Notes: generated by a model not told the origin, from the letters alone. Shown: positions 1-7,719, numbered from the stretch's first letter. The stretch is 27,022 nt of DNA from Solobacterium sp. (GCA_017419465.1 JAFOLE010000227.1:1-27022), one strand, 5' to 3'. Numbers and translations: made by a program.

Positions 1-59
1 ATCGCTTGTACCGGAAACGTTGGTTCCGACAGTTCCGTTGAAGTCATCAATGGAGAGTG
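1..59. repeat. 59 bp direct repeat, copy at the window edge
   Basis: Bases 1-59 are identical to 406-464. The first mismatch is T60 versus C465. The offset is 405 bp, or 135 codons, so both copies are read in the same frame of the substrate-binding protein gene. The copy is cut by the window edge. Confidence 0.95.
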
Positions 60-897
60 TTGCAATACCGCATCCGCTCATGATGCCTTCTTCTCCAGTG
101 ATGATCGGAATGCCTGCTTCAGAAGCAACTGCGTCAATCAGACCGGTGTTGCTGGCAGCGGTGTTGTCTGTCGGGATATAAAGTGCTTCATTTTCAGAAA
201 CCGCGGTAGTTGTGATTGCCTGAACATCATTGGAGTCGGTGAAGGTGTAGACGTTAACGGTCTTTCCTTTTCCTTCCAGAGCTTCCTTGACGACTTCTGC
301 CTGGTATTTGGAGTTTGCTTCTGCAGAGCAGTAGACGATACCGATCTTGGAAGCATCCGGAATCAGTTCATCGAACATTGCTGCCTGCTGATCCAGTGGG
401 GCGAGATCGCTTGTACCGGAAACGTTGGTTCCGACAGTTCCGTTGAAGTCATCAATGGAGAGTGCTGTACCGTATTCGGTAATCGCTGTGCCGAGAACCG
501 GAATGGTTGCGGTTCCGTTGGCAGCTGCCTGAAGCGCAGGTGTAGCAATCGCGAGCATCAGATCAACGTTTTCGGTAACGAATCCCGAAACGATGGAGTT
601 GCAGGTTGCGCTGTCGCCGGCTGCGTTCTGGTAATCAAACTTAACGTTGCCTTCTCCGAGCTGAGCGACCAGTTCATCCTGGAAGCCCTGTGCTGCTGCG
701 TCGAGCGCTACATGCTGTACAAGCTGTACGATACCGACGTTATAAACTTTTGCATCTGCATCCGCACTCTGTGTTTCTGCAACAGGTTCCGTTGAATTGC
801 TTTCGGCGGCAGGTTCGCCTGCAGATGTGCTTGTGCCGCATGCTGCAAGACTTAGTCCGAGCACTGCACTGAGCAATACGTTTGTAAATTTTTTCAT
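1..897 (-). CDS. TrpX-type ABC transporter substrate-binding lipoprotein (3' end outside window)
   Basis: This is the solute receptor of an ABC importer of the ABC_sub_bind/TrpX family, whose studied members serve tryptophan or tyrosine uptake; the ligand here is not proven. The first 299 codons are visible. Residues 1-20 are a lipoprotein signal with lipobox L-A-A-C (Cys20), followed by a Ser/Glu-rich linker to about residue 45. The mature part shows family hallmarks: VYNVGIVQLVQHVALDAA, then IPVLGTAIT, a GTSD motif and SKIGIVYCSAEANS. The start is ATG at 897 with a GGGGG tract 12 nt upstream (910-914), and a good promoter lies further upstream. The permease and ATPase genes would lie beyond the left edge. 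Odd: after IATL, where the family normally reads G-I-D-Y/F, the last 20 or so codons repeat residues 145-164 exactly, so the gene end may be an assembly chimera or an in-frame duplication. The family call is firm; the 3' end is not. Confidence 0.85.
   Translation of the reverse strand, partial: MKKFTNVLLSAVLGLSLAACGTSTSAGEPAAESNSTEPVAETQSADADAKVYNVGIVQLVQHVALDAAAQGFQDELVAQLGEGNVKFDYQNAAGDSATCNSIVSGFVTENVDLMLAIATPALQAAANGTATIPVLGTAITEYGTALSIDDFNGTVGTNVSGTSDLAPLDQQAAMFDELIPDASKIGIVYCSAEANSKYQAEVVKEALEGKGKTVNVYTFTDSNDVQAITTTAVSENEALYIPTDNTAASNTGLIDAVASEAGIPIITGEEGIMSGCGIATLSIDDFNGTVGTNVSGTSD
406..464. repeat. 59 bp direct repeat, internal copy
   Basis: This is the second copy of the repeat at 1-59. 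It encodes the segment starting SIDDFNGTV that ends in GTSD. This position fits the normal order of the substrate-binding protein family, between the IPVLGTAIT strand and the GTSD motif, so it is probably the genuine location. Confidence 0.95.
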
Positions 898-937
898 GTT
901 ATTTTCATTCCCCCTGAAAGTGTTTACAACAATTTGC

Positions 938-966
938 ATTTTATTACATTAATGTATCTGCGTCAA
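938..966 (-). promoter_or_regulatory. sigma-A promoter for the substrate-binding protein gene
   Basis: Read on the minus strand, TTGACG (961-966) is followed by exactly 17 nt and TAAAAT (938-943). It sits about 40 bp upstream of the ATG at 897, with the GGGGG ribosome binding site between. It is divergent from the alaS control region. Confidence 0.75.
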
Positions 967-1003
967 TGGAGATCGTTTATAAATAAGAAATAAATATTTT
1001 TAC

Positions 1004-1033
1004 TTTCCAAAACACGGATTATCCTGCTATCAT
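1004..1033 (+). promoter_or_regulatory. probable promoter of the alaS T-box transcript
   Basis: An extended -10, TGC-TATCAT (1025-1033), sits just before the T-box leader. A weak -35, TTTCCA (1004-1009), lies 18 nt upstream of the hexamer. The position is right for transcription beginning near 1040, at the foot of stem I. Confidence 0.5.
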
Positions 1034-1040
1034 AAATGGC

Positions 1041-1262
1041 GAACTTGAAGATGAAGGAAAGTAGGAATCATCGGTTCGGCATAGAGAGAAGACGGTTGGT
1101 GAAAGTCTTTACGGACAATGATTCTGAAGCTGCTTCGGAGAGCGCCTAATCCGCGCCGTATGCCGGCGTTAACGGCTGAATTAAGTGCGTGTCATAGGAT
1201 GACACGAAACAGGATGGTACCGCGTGAAAACGTTCCTGCATTGTATGTGCAGGTTTTTTTAT
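1041..1262 (+). promoter_or_regulatory. T-box riboswitch, alanine-responsive, upstream of alaS
   Basis: This leader RNA senses uncharged tRNA-Ala and lets transcription run into alaS. The canonical T-box sequence TGGTACCGCG is at 1215-1224. Stem I shows the loop-E strand AGTA (1060-1063), a helix GAATCA/TGATTC (1065-1070 with 1119-1124), the AGAGA...GGTTGGTG distal element (about 1083-1101), and GAA at 1126-1128. Directly after GAA come two alanine codons, GCTGCT (1129-1134), one of which is the specifier; this agrees with the downstream gene. A perfect hairpin GTGTCA/TGACAC (1189-1194 with 1200-1205) is probably stem III. The antiterminator pairs CAGGA (1210-1214) with TCCTG (1235-1239 region), and that 3' arm is shared with the terminator at 1235-1261, giving the usual either/or switch. 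The 5' boundary is approximate. Confidence 0.95.
1235..1261 (+). terminator. T-box intrinsic terminator (attenuator)
   Basis: CCTGCA (1235-1240), a 7 nt loop, TGCAGG (1248-1253), then a run of T to 1260. The 5' arm competes with the T-box antiterminator. The alaS ribosome binding site GAAGGAGG follows immediately. Confidence 0.9.
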
Positions 1263-1278
1263 TGAAGGAGGAATTCAA

Positions 1279-3921
1279 ATGACCGCAAACAAACAGCTTA
1301 CCGGAAATCAGGTCCGTCAGATGTTCCTTGATTTCTTTGCGTCCAAGGGATCGATGATCGAACCCGGCGCAAGCCTTATCCCGCATAACGATCCGACACT
1401 GTTATGGATCAATGCCGGCGTATCTGCTCTTAAGAAGTATTTTGACGGTACGGAGAAGCCTAAGTGCAACCGTATCTGCAATGCGCAGAAGTCCATTCGT
1501 ACCAACGATATTGAAAATGTCGGAAAGACAGCACGTCATCATACATTCTTTGAAATGCTCGGCAACTTCTCGATCGGTGATTACTTCAAGCAGGAAGCGA
1601 TTCCCTGGGCGTGGGAGTTTCTGACAAGTCCAGAATGGGTCGGTTTTGATCCGGAACGCATGTACGTAACGGTTTATCCGGATGATGAGGAAGCCTACAA
1701 TCTCTGGGTAAAAGTCGGTATGAATCCGTCCCATATCCGCAAGACAGAAGATAACTTCTGGGAAATCGGAAGAGGCCCGGGCGGACCGGACACCGAACTT
1801 TACTACGACCGCGGTCCTGCATTCGATCCCAAGGGTCTTGGGGAAAAGCTGTTCTTCGAAGATATCGAAAATGACCGTTACATTGAGGTCTGGAATATTG
1901 TCTTCTCCCAGTATGACTGCCGTCCGGGTGAACTGCCCCGTACAGAGTATAAGGAACTGCCGCATAAGAACATTGATACCGGTATGGGTCTTGAGCGTCT
2001 TGTTGCGCTGATCCAGGAAGGTGAGACCAACTTCGATACCGATCTCTTCCTGCCGGTCATTCATGCGACAGAAACATTCGCAAAGCATTCTTATTCCGAA
2101 CCGGAATACAAGATGGCATACCGTGTCATCGCGGACCATATCCGTACTGTCACATTCGCAATTGCGGACGGTGCGATGTTCTCCAACGAAGGCCGCGGTT
2201 ATGTCCTTCGCCGTGTTCTTCGCCGCGCAGTGCGTTATGGCATCAAGCTTGGCATTGACGGTGCATTCATGTATAAACTCGTCAAGGTCGTTGCGGACAA
2301 CATGGAAGATTATTATCCGTACCTGCAGGGCAAGGTGGATCTCATTTCCCGCCTGGTAAAACAGGAAGAAGAGAGTTTCCATCGTACACTTGCCAACGGT
2401 GAAGCACTTCTGAACGAACAGCTGAAAGCGCATGAAGCAGAAAAGAAGCTGCCGGGTGAAGTGGTGTTCCGTCTCTACGATACCTATGGCTTCCCGAAGG
2501 AACTGACGGCAGAGATTGCCGAAGACGCCGGCTATACCGTTGATATGGAAGGCTTTGAACGCGAGATGGCTGCCCAGGTCAAGCGGGCAAAGGATGCTCG
2601 CGGAAATGAACAGTCCATGCACGGACAGTCCGCAGATCTGATGGATTTTGAAGAGCCGTCCGAATTCACCGGTTATACAGACCGTACCTCTGTCGGAACG
2701 GTAATCGGACTCTTCAAAGATGGTGTCAAGGTTGATGAAATCTCTGACAGCGGTGACGTCATTCTCACAAAGACATGCTTCTATGCAGAATCCGGCGGAC
2801 AGTGTGCCGATACCGGTACGCTTACCGGAAACGGATTCAAGGCGGTCGTCACTGACGTTCGCAAGGCGCCGCACCAGCAGCCGCTCCATCACATTGAGGT
2901 GAAGGAAGGCATGCTTCATGTCGGTGATGTGCTGACCGGTGAATATGACTTTGAAAAGCGTCAGCGCACACGTGCAAACCACAGTTCACTCCATCTTCTG
3001 CAGAGTGCGCTCCGCACCGTTCTCGGCGATCATGTCGCCCAGGCCGGTTCCTATAACTGCCCGGATTACGGACGTTTCGATTTCAACCATTATGAAAAGG
3101 TCAGCGATGCACAGCTGAAGGAAATTGAGCATCTCGTCAACAAGATGATTCAGGCAGATGTTGAAGTAACAACGGAAGTCCTGCCGGTGGAAGAAGCCAA
3201 GAAGACCGGTGCCATTGCACTGTTTGACGAAAAATACGGCGACAGTGTACGCGTTGTCTCCATGGGCGATTTCTCCAAGGAATTCTGCGGCGGTACGCAT
3301 GTTTCCAATACCGGAAACCTTGGTGTATTCAAGATCGTCAGTGAAGAGTCGATCGGCTCCGGTGTACGCCGAATCACCAGTATCACAAAGATGGATGCTT
3401 ATGAGACATTCCGTCAGGAAGAAGATTATCTGAATGAAACTGCAGCACTCCTGAAGATGAAGAACTATCAGGGACTGCAGGAGCGCATCCGTACACTGCT
3501 TGAAGAGAATGCATCGCTCCGCAAGGAAGTCGCAGATTCCAAGCAGAAGGCACTGGCCGCAAACGCAAGTGAGAAACTTGGAAGAGCGGAAACCATCAAC
3601 GGTATTTCCGTACTGATTCTTGAAGAGAACGGAATGGAGACCGGCGCGATGAAGGGCTATGCGGAACAGCTCCGCAACAAGCTTACGGATGGTCTTGTCT
3701 TTGTATCGAATGTAAATGACGGCAAGGTGACCTTTGTCTGCGCAGCTTCCAAGGCTGCAATCGCAAAGGGTCTCAAGGCCGGTGATCTCGTCAAGGCTGC
3801 GGCAGTTGTATGCGGCGGCAACGGCGGCGGACGCCCGGATATGGCACAGGCCGGCGGTAAAGATGTCGAGACCGTATCCAAGGCGCTTGCGGAAGTACGT
3901 TCCAGAATTCAGAATGCCTGA
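1279..3921 (+). CDS. alaS: alanyl-tRNA synthetase
   Basis: Cytoplasmic class II synthetase that charges tRNA-Ala and edits Ser- and Gly-tRNA-Ala. The 880 residues match the usual full length of about 875. Order of domains: the catalytic core with class II motif 2 region ARHHTFFEMLGNFS (about 85-98); tRNA-recognition domain; editing domain with zinc ligands in NHSSLH (His568, His572) and CGGTH (Cys670, His674); a coiled-coil linker (about 705-765); and a C-terminal C-Ala/DHHA1 domain ending in the Gly-rich CGGNGGGRPDMAQAGG. The start is ATG 1279, nine nt after GGAGG. Expression is controlled by the alanine T-box directly upstream. It leads the conserved alaS-ireB-ruvX-DUF1292-mltG block, but a 74 nt gap with a possible promoter separates it from ireB. 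A long open frame on the opposite strand is a shadow. Confidence 0.98.
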   Translation: MTANKQLTGNQVRQMFLDFFASKGSMIEPGASLIPHNDPTLLWINAGVSALKKYFDGTEKPKCNRICNAQKSIRTNDIENVGKTARHHTFFEMLGNFSIGDYFKQEAIPWAWEFLTSPEWVGFDPERMYVTVYPDDEEAYNLWVKVGMNPSHIRKTEDNFWEIGRGPGGPDTELYYDRGPAFDPKGLGEKLFFEDIENDRYIEVWNIVFSQYDCRPGELPRTEYKELPHKNIDTGMGLERLVALIQEGETNFDTDLFLPVIHATETFAKHSYSEPEYKMAYRVIADHIRTVTFAIADGAMFSNEGRGYVLRRVLRRAVRYGIKLGIDGAFMYKLVKVVADNMEDYYPYLQGKVDLISRLVKQEEESFHRTLANGEALLNEQLKAHEAEKKLPGEVVFRLYDTYGFPKELTAEIAEDAGYTVDMEGFEREMAAQVKRAKDARGNEQSMHGQSADLMDFEEPSEFTGYTDRTSVGTVIGLFKDGVKVDEISDSGDVILTKTCFYAESGGQCADTGTLTGNGFKAVVTDVRKAPHQQPLHHIEVKEGMLHVGDVLTGEYDFEKRQRTRANHSSLHLLQSALRTVLGDHVAQAGSYNCPDYGRFDFNHYEKVSDAQLKEIEHLVNKMIQADVEVTTEVLPVEEAKKTGAIALFDEKYGDSVRVVSMGDFSKEFCGGTHVSNTGNLGVFKIVSEESIGSGVRRITSITKMDAYETFRQEEDYLNETAALLKMKNYQGLQERIRTLLEENASLRKEVADSKQKALAANASEKLGRAETINGISVLILEENGMETGAMKGYAEQLRNKLTDGLVFVSNVNDGKVTFVCAASKAAIAKGLKAGDLVKAAAVVCGGNGGGRPDMAQAGGKDVETVSKALAEVRSRIQNA

Positions 3922-3940
3922 TTTCGTTCTTTCGTTTGAG

Positions 3941-3969
3941 TGTACATTTACGTCGGATTAAACTAAAAT
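3941..3969 (+). promoter_or_regulatory. possible promoter for the ireB operon
   Basis: TGTACA (3941-3946) and TAAAAT (3964-3969) are 17 nt apart in the alaS-ireB gap. The -35 matches only 4 of 6. No terminator separates the two genes, so read-through from alaS is also likely. Confidence 0.35.
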
Positions 3970-3995
3970 AATTAGTAAGAAATTGGAGGTGTCCC

Positions 3996-4265
3996 ATGAA
4001 CAATGTTGATATTTCGCCAACAGTCAGTTTTGATGCGAATCAGATTCGTCGAGAAAACATCCGGCAGGTTCTGATGCTTGTGCGGGATGCGCTTCAGGAA
4101 CGCGGATACAATGCCATCAATCAGATGGCGGGGTACCTGATCTCCAATGATCCGGCGTACATTTCATCGCATAAGAACGCGCGTTCAATCGTTCAGTCGG
4201 TGGAACGGCACGAGATTATTGAAGAACTTGTACGTTTCTATCTGGAAGAAAACTGCAGCGAATGA
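3996..4265 (+). CDS. ireB: IreB family regulatory phosphoprotein (UPF0297/DUF965)
   Basis: Small cytoplasmic protein of 89 residues, the usual family size. In Enterococcus the family member IreB is phosphorylated on N-terminal threonines by the PASTA kinase IreK and affects cephalosporin resistance; in Bacillus it is YrzL. Family signature seen here: IRQVLMLVRDALQERGYNAINQMAGYLISNDPAYISSH at about residues 20-57, followed by ARSIVQSVERHEIIEELVRFYL. The N-terminus carries SPTVSF, with Thr9 as a possible phosphorylation site, which is an inference. TTGGAGG lies 7-10 nt before the ATG. The stop overlaps the ruvX start by 4 nt (ATGA), so the two are translationally coupled. No kinase gene is in this window. 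Confidence 0.93.
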   Translation: MNNVDISPTVSFDANQIRRENIRQVLMLVRDALQERGYNAINQMAGYLISNDPAYISSHKNARSIVQSVERHEIIEELVRFYLEENCSE

Positions 4266-4687
4266 TTTATCTCGGTCTTGATCTTGGCAGTGTAACCTGC
4301 GGTGTTTCAAGAAGTGACTCGGGAATCATCGCCAGTCCGCTGACGACACTGCGTTTTAAGCCGGATGATTATGACCGGGCTTTGGATATGCTGCTGGAGC
4401 TGATTGAAAAAGAACATCCGGACATGATCGTACTTGGATGGCCGCTTCTGGAAAACGGGGACCGCGGTGAGCGCGCGCTGATCTGCGAGGAATTCGGACA
4501 GGTGCTGCAGGAAGAGTCCGGTATCCCGGTTGTCCTGCAGGACGAACGGAATACCACAAAAGATTCTGAAGCAATCCTGATTGAAGCGGATGTATCCCGG
4601 AAAAAACGGAAAAAAGTGATTGACCGAATGGCTGCTGTACGTATTCTTCAGTACTATTTGGATGCACAGAAACAGAAAGGCGCGTAA
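4262..4687 (+). CDS. ruvX: Holliday junction resolvase-like protein RuvX/YqgF
   Basis: RNase H-fold nuclease family implicated in Holliday junction resolution and in 16S rRNA 5' maturation. The 141 residues match the family. The first strand carries the acidic residue in LGLDLGSVTCGVS (Asp7); the second motif, around IVLGWPLLENGDRG, is the counterpart of the usual GLPxxMxG; the third is LQDERNTT, followed by the strongly conserved ILIEADVSRKKRKKVIDRMAAVRILQYYL (about 107-136). GWP in place of GLP is a small departure. It overlaps ireB by 4 nt. A 7 bp hairpin spans its stop codon. The neighbour order alaS-ireB-ruvX-DUF1292 is conserved across Bacillota and supports the call. Confidence 0.93.
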   Translation: MIYLGLDLGSVTCGVSRSDSGIIASPLTTLRFKPDDYDRALDMLLELIEKEHPDMIVLGWPLLENGDRGERALICEEFGQVLQEESGIPVVLQDERNTTKDSEAILIEADVSRKKRKKVIDRMAAVRILQYYLDAQKQKGA

Positions 4688-4696
4688 AACGCCTTT
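4676..4696 (+). other. hairpin over the ruvX stop codon
   Basis: AAAGGCG (4676-4682) and CGCCTTT (4690-4696) form a perfect 7 bp stem around the TAA stop. Only CTTATGTTT follows, so it is a weak terminator at best, and more likely an mRNA processing or stability element that trims expression of the downstream genes. Confidence 0.5.
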
Positions 4697-4722
4697 CTTA
4701 TGTTTAAAGGAGATGACAGCTG

Positions 4723-4974
4723 ATGATTGACAACCGCATAACACTTTCCGATGAAAACGGAAAGGAAGTCGAAATGGAGATCCTTCTTACCTTTGATGAC
4801 GAGGAAAAGGGAATTCACTATGTACTGATCCACAGCAGCGATCCGAATGATGATACCGTTCTTCCGTATCGTTATGATGAAGACGGAAATCTGGAACCGG
4901 TCGATGATCCGGAAGGATTTGAGATGTGCAATGAGGTTCTCGGCGCATATCTTGGGGAGCTGAATAATGAGTAA
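4723..4974 (+). CDS. DUF1292 family protein (UPF0473, YrzB-like)
   Basis: Small acidic cytoplasmic protein of 83 residues with no established biochemical function. The family pattern is visible: MIDNRITLSDENGKEVEMEILLTF, then a beta-rich stretch HYVLIHS and LPYRYDEDGNLEPVDDPEGFEMCNEVLGAYL. Acidic residues predominate. AAAGGAG (4706-4712) lies 10 nt before the ATG. Its last 8 nt overlap the mltG start. Its position between ruvX and mltG is the usual one in Bacillota, where it is often co-transcribed with them. The assignment rests on both the sequence pattern and the context. Confidence 0.88.
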   Translation: MIDNRITLSDENGKEVEMEILLTFDDEEKGIHYVLIHSSDPNDDTVLPYRYDEDGNLEPVDDPEGFEMCNEVLGAYLGELNNE

Positions 4975-6049
4975 AAAACGGAAACCGAAACGCAAACTGC
5001 GCATCGGAAGACTTCTGATGTTACTGCTGATTCCGATTATTATCGTGTTTGGAATTCTGTTTCTGAACTATCGGAATTCCCTGAAACCGATACAGAAGGA
5101 AAGTGAGACGGTATCGTTCGAGGTCGAAGCAGGTACATCCACCAAGGCGGTTGCGGCCAAGCTCAAGGAAGCCGGACTGATCCGCAACGCTGACTTTGCC
5201 TACTTCTTTGCCCGTTCCGAGAAACTCACCGATATCAAAACCGGCACTTATACACTGGATAAGAGCTGGGATGTGGAACATATCTTTACCGTATTGAATG
5301 ATCCGAATGCCGGAGAAGTCGAAACGGTAAGTGTGACGATCATCGAAGGTGACTGGGCAAAACATGTTGCACAGAAGATTTCGGAAGCGACGAATGTCAG
5401 CTACGATGAGCTGATGACGCTCTGGAATGATGAAGAGTATATCCGTTCGCTCATGGAACGCTATCCGTTCATCACCGAAGATGTTTTCAACCCGGATATC
5501 CGGATCAAACTTGAAGGCTTCCTGGCGCCGAATACCTATCTGTTCTATCCGGAGACCGACGCAAAAACAGTTACTGAAAAGATTCTTGATCAGCAGCTAT
5601 CCGTCTATAACCGGTTTGCGGACCAGATTGCCGCAAGCAAATACAATGTACATGAGCTGTATACACTGGCATCTATCGTACAGTACGAGTCCGGAAAAAC
5701 CGATGATATGAAGCTGATTGCAGGCGTCTTCTACAATCGTCTTGATATCAATATGGCACTGCAGTCCTCTGTTACTGTCTGCTATGCCATGGATGAGGAT
5801 AACGGCGAGAACTGGCTGGCATGTGAAGCCAATGCGGATTTTGAAAGCCCGTATAACACCTATAAATATCCGGGTCTTCCGCCGGGACCGATCGTAAATG
5901 CCGGAGAGGATGCGATTGAAGCTGTCCTGAATCCAACCGCCAGCAACTACTATTACTTCATGGCAGATGTCGATACCGGTGTCGTATATTATGCGGAAAC
6001 ACTGGATGAGCATAACAAGAATGTAGCTGCCCACACGAATTATCACTGA
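4967..6049 (+). CDS. mltG: endolytic murein transglycosylase MltG (YceG family)
   Basis: Membrane-anchored enzyme that cuts nascent glycan strands and is thought to end peptidoglycan chain elongation. The 360 residues begin with a basic cytoplasmic tail (KKRKPKRK) and one membrane segment (about 13-34, LLMLLLIPIIIVFGILFL). A LysM-like domain follows (about 45-125, VEAGTSTKAVAAKLKEAGLI), then the YceG catalytic domain. The core reads LASIVQYESG; Glu241 aligns with the catalytic Glu218 of E. coli MltG as I recall it (ASIIEKE), while the neighbouring Glu is Gln here. Further conserved blocks are LIAGVFYNRL, LQSSVTVCYA and YNTYKYPGLPPGPI. It overlaps DUF1292 by 8 nt at the start, and the NUDIX gene by 1 nt (TGATG) at the end. 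Confidence 0.96.
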   Translation: MSKKRKPKRKLRIGRLLMLLLIPIIIVFGILFLNYRNSLKPIQKESETVSFEVEAGTSTKAVAAKLKEAGLIRNADFAYFFARSEKLTDIKTGTYTLDKSWDVEHIFTVLNDPNAGEVETVSVTIIEGDWAKHVAQKISEATNVSYDELMTLWNDEEYIRSLMERYPFITEDVFNPDIRIKLEGFLAPNTYLFYPETDAKTVTEKILDQQLSVYNRFADQIAASKYNVHELYTLASIVQYESGKTDDMKLIAGVFYNRLDINMALQSSVTVCYAMDEDNGENWLACEANADFESPYNTYKYPGLPPGPIVNAGEDAIEAVLNPTASNYYYFMADVDTGVVYYAETLDEHNKNVAAHTNYH

Positions 6050-6513
6050 TGAAACGAAGCACCTGTGTATACCTGATCAAAGACGGCGCCTGGCTGATGC
6101 TGCTGCGGAACAAGAAGCAGAACGACATCAACGAAGGAAAATGGATCGGCGTCGGCGGCAAGAACGAAGATCAGGAATCATTTGAAGACTGTGCCGTTCG
6201 GGAAGTTTATGAAGAAACCGGCTGCACGGTCCATGAACTGGAATATATGGGAATCGTCGATTTCCGCTACAGCGACATGGAGCCGGAACAGATCGCGGTA
6301 TATACCTGTCATTCCTTCAGCGGAACACCGTCAGAGTGCAGGGAAGGAACGCTTGCCTGGATTCCGGAACCGGATGTTCTGAAACTTGCCCTCTGGGAAG
6401 GGGACAGAGTATTTCTGACCCGCATGATTACAGGACACGGAATTCCATTTGAAATCACATTGGAATATGATGCGGAAGGCAATCTAACCAATGTACTGGA
6501 AGGAGAACAATAA
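6049..6513 (+). CDS. NUDIX hydrolase (MutT/8-oxo-dGTPase-like)
   Basis: A 154-residue pyrophosphohydrolase of the NUDIX superfamily that acts on a nucleoside diphosphate derivative. The opening STCVYLIKDGAWLMLLRNKKQNDINEGKW and short size resemble the YtkD/MutT1-like 8-oxo-dGTP diphosphatases of Bacillota, but the substrate cannot be read from sequence. A complete Nudix box, G-x5-E-x7-R-E-V-Y-E-E-T-G, begins at Gly37, with the metal-binding Arg51-Glu52 and Glu55-Glu56. The start codon shares one base with the mltG stop (TGATG), so its translation probably depends on mltG. In Bacillus this slot between mltG and udk holds other genes, so it is a lineage-specific member of the operon. Confidence 0.9.
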   Translation: MKRSTCVYLIKDGAWLMLLRNKKQNDINEGKWIGVGGKNEDQESFEDCAVREVYEETGCTVHELEYMGIVDFRYSDMEPEQIAVYTCHSFSGTPSECREGTLAWIPEPDVLKLALWEGDRVFLTRMITGHGIPFEITLEYDAEGNLTNVLEGEQ

Positions 6514-6517
6514 CGTT

Positions 6518-7153
6518 ATGAACAAACCGATTCTGATCGGCATTGCCGGAGGCTCTGCTTCCGGAAAAACGAGTATTGCCCGGAAGATCAAGGATACGTT
6601 TTCCGACACCAAATCAGTCCTGATCGTCCGCCAGGATGACTATTACAAGGACCAGTCCGGTCTGACCATGGAAGAACGGGTCAAGACGAACTATGATCAT
6701 CCGTTTGCGTTTGACAACGATCTTCTGATCAGTCATCTGAAGAGCCTGCTTGCCGGTGTTGCGGTTGATAAACCGACCTATGACTTTGTGGTTCATAATC
6801 GGTCCAATATTACGGAACATCTCGAACCGGCGGATGTCATTCTTCTCGAGGGACTGTTTGTCCTGGAAGATGAAAAACTGCGGGAACTGGAAAACATCAA
6901 GATATTTGTGGATACAGAGGCAGATATCCGGTTTATCCGGCGTCTGGTACGCGATGTCAAGGAGCGCGGACGTGAACTCGACAACATCGTCGACCAGTAT
7001 GTAAATACGGTAAGAGTCATGCACAACATGTTTATTGAGCCGTCCAAACGGTATGCGGATATCATTATTCCGGAAGGCGGATCCAACGAGGTCGCAATCG
7101 ATCTGCTTACCACAAAGATTTTCAGTATCATTCATCCTGAAAACCAGGGATAA
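6518..7153 (+). CDS. udk: uridine kinase
   Basis: Phosphorylates uridine and cytidine to UMP and CMP in pyrimidine salvage. With the start at ATG 6518 the protein has 211 residues, the normal udk size. The P-loop is GIAGGSASGKTS near residue 8. Family blocks follow: VLIVRQDDYYKD, the YDHPFAFD substrate region, DKPTYDFVVHNR, VILLEGLFVLED and the Arg-rich FIRRLVRDVKERGRELDNIVDQYVNTVRVMHNMFIEPSKRYADIIIPEGG. I reject the upstream in-frame ATG at 6491: it lies inside the NUDIX gene, would add nine nonconserved residues, and would place the AAGGAG at 6500-6505 inside the coding region. The last gene before greA, which has its own promoter. Confidence 0.96.
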   Translation: MNKPILIGIAGGSASGKTSIARKIKDTFSDTKSVLIVRQDDYYKDQSGLTMEERVKTNYDHPFAFDNDLLISHLKSLLAGVAVDKPTYDFVVHNRSNITEHLEPADVILLEGLFVLEDEKLRELENIKIFVDTEADIRFIRRLVRDVKERGRELDNIVDQYVNTVRVMHNMFIEPSKRYADIIIPEGGSNEVAIDLLTTKIFSIIHPENQG

Positions 7154-7186
7154 GATCAGAAAACCTGCATAAATATGCGCTTTCGG

Positions 7187-7218
7187 TTGTGGCATCGTAT
7201 GCAGACTTGCGCTATAAT
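7187..7218 (+). promoter_or_regulatory. greA promoter
   Basis: A perfect TATAAT at 7213-7218 lies about 37 nt before the greA start codon. The -35 is poor: TTGTGG at 7187-7192 would give a 20 nt spacer. An inverted repeat CTGCATA/TATGCAG (7165-7171 with 7198-7204) straddles the -35 region and could be an operator or a weak hairpin behind udk. Confidence 0.6.
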
Positions 7219-7254
7219 AGTTCAGGTTTAATAACGTAATTAAGGAGAAACAAG

Positions 7255-7719
7255 GTGGAAAATAAGGTTTATTTGACAGAAGACGGCTTAAAAAAGCTGC
7301 AGAATGAATATCATGATCTTGTACATGTACAGCGTGAAGAAGTAAAGGCTGAACTGAAAGAAGCCCGTTCCCTCGGTGACCTTTCCGAAAACGCCGACTA
7401 TGACGCAGCACGTGAAAAGCAGGCGCAGGTTGAGCATCGGATCGCTGAACTTGAGGAAATGCTCAAGCATTATGAAATCATCGACACCAAGAGCGGTTCC
7501 AAGGTTGTCCAGATCGGTTCAACCGTAAAGCTTCAGTTCCAGGACACCAAGGAAGAAGCGGAATACCGGATTGTCGGTAAGACCGAAGCAGATCCGCTGT
7601 CCGGTCTGATTTCCAACGAAACACCGCTCGCAAAGGCTATTCTCGATAAGAAAGCCGGTCAGACTGCGGAAGTTCACGTAAAGAATCCGTACAAGGTTCT
7701 TGTTATTTCCATCAGCTGA
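7255..7719 (+). CDS. greA: transcription elongation factor GreA
   Basis: Rescues backtracked RNA polymerase by inserting its coiled coil into the secondary channel and stimulating transcript cleavage. The 154 residues are a standard length. The N-terminal coiled coil (about 5-75) carries the acidic tip loop in SLGDLSENADYDAAREKQ near residue 40, which supplies the catalytic Asp/Glu pair. The C-terminal FKBP-like domain runs from about 80 and includes VQIGSTVKLQF and ADPLSGLISNETPLAKAIL. The start is GTG at 7255 with AAGGAG (7242-7247) 7 nt upstream. It has its own TATAAT promoter, yet sits in the usual place behind udk. The comEA gene follows after 49 nt with no visible terminator. Confidence 0.97.
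   Translation: MENKVYLTEDGLKKLQNEYHDLVHVQREEVKAELKEARSLGDLSENADYDAAREKQAQVEHRIAELEEMLKHYEIIDTKSGSKVVQIGSTVKLQFQDTKEEAEYRIVGKTEADPLSGLISNETPLAKAILDKKAGQTAEVHVKNPYKVLVISIS

Noticed and set aside
1402..2982. Open frame of 526 codons on the minus strand opposite alaS
   Set aside because: It lies wholly inside a certain gene, has no ribosome binding site, reads as Cys/Phe/His-rich text without any family, and is the kind of shadow produced by codon bias.
7165..7204. CTGCATA/TATGCAG inverted repeat as a udk terminator
   Set aside because: The loop is 26 nt and no T run follows; it overlaps the greA promoter, so an operator is as likely and neither is supported enough to list.
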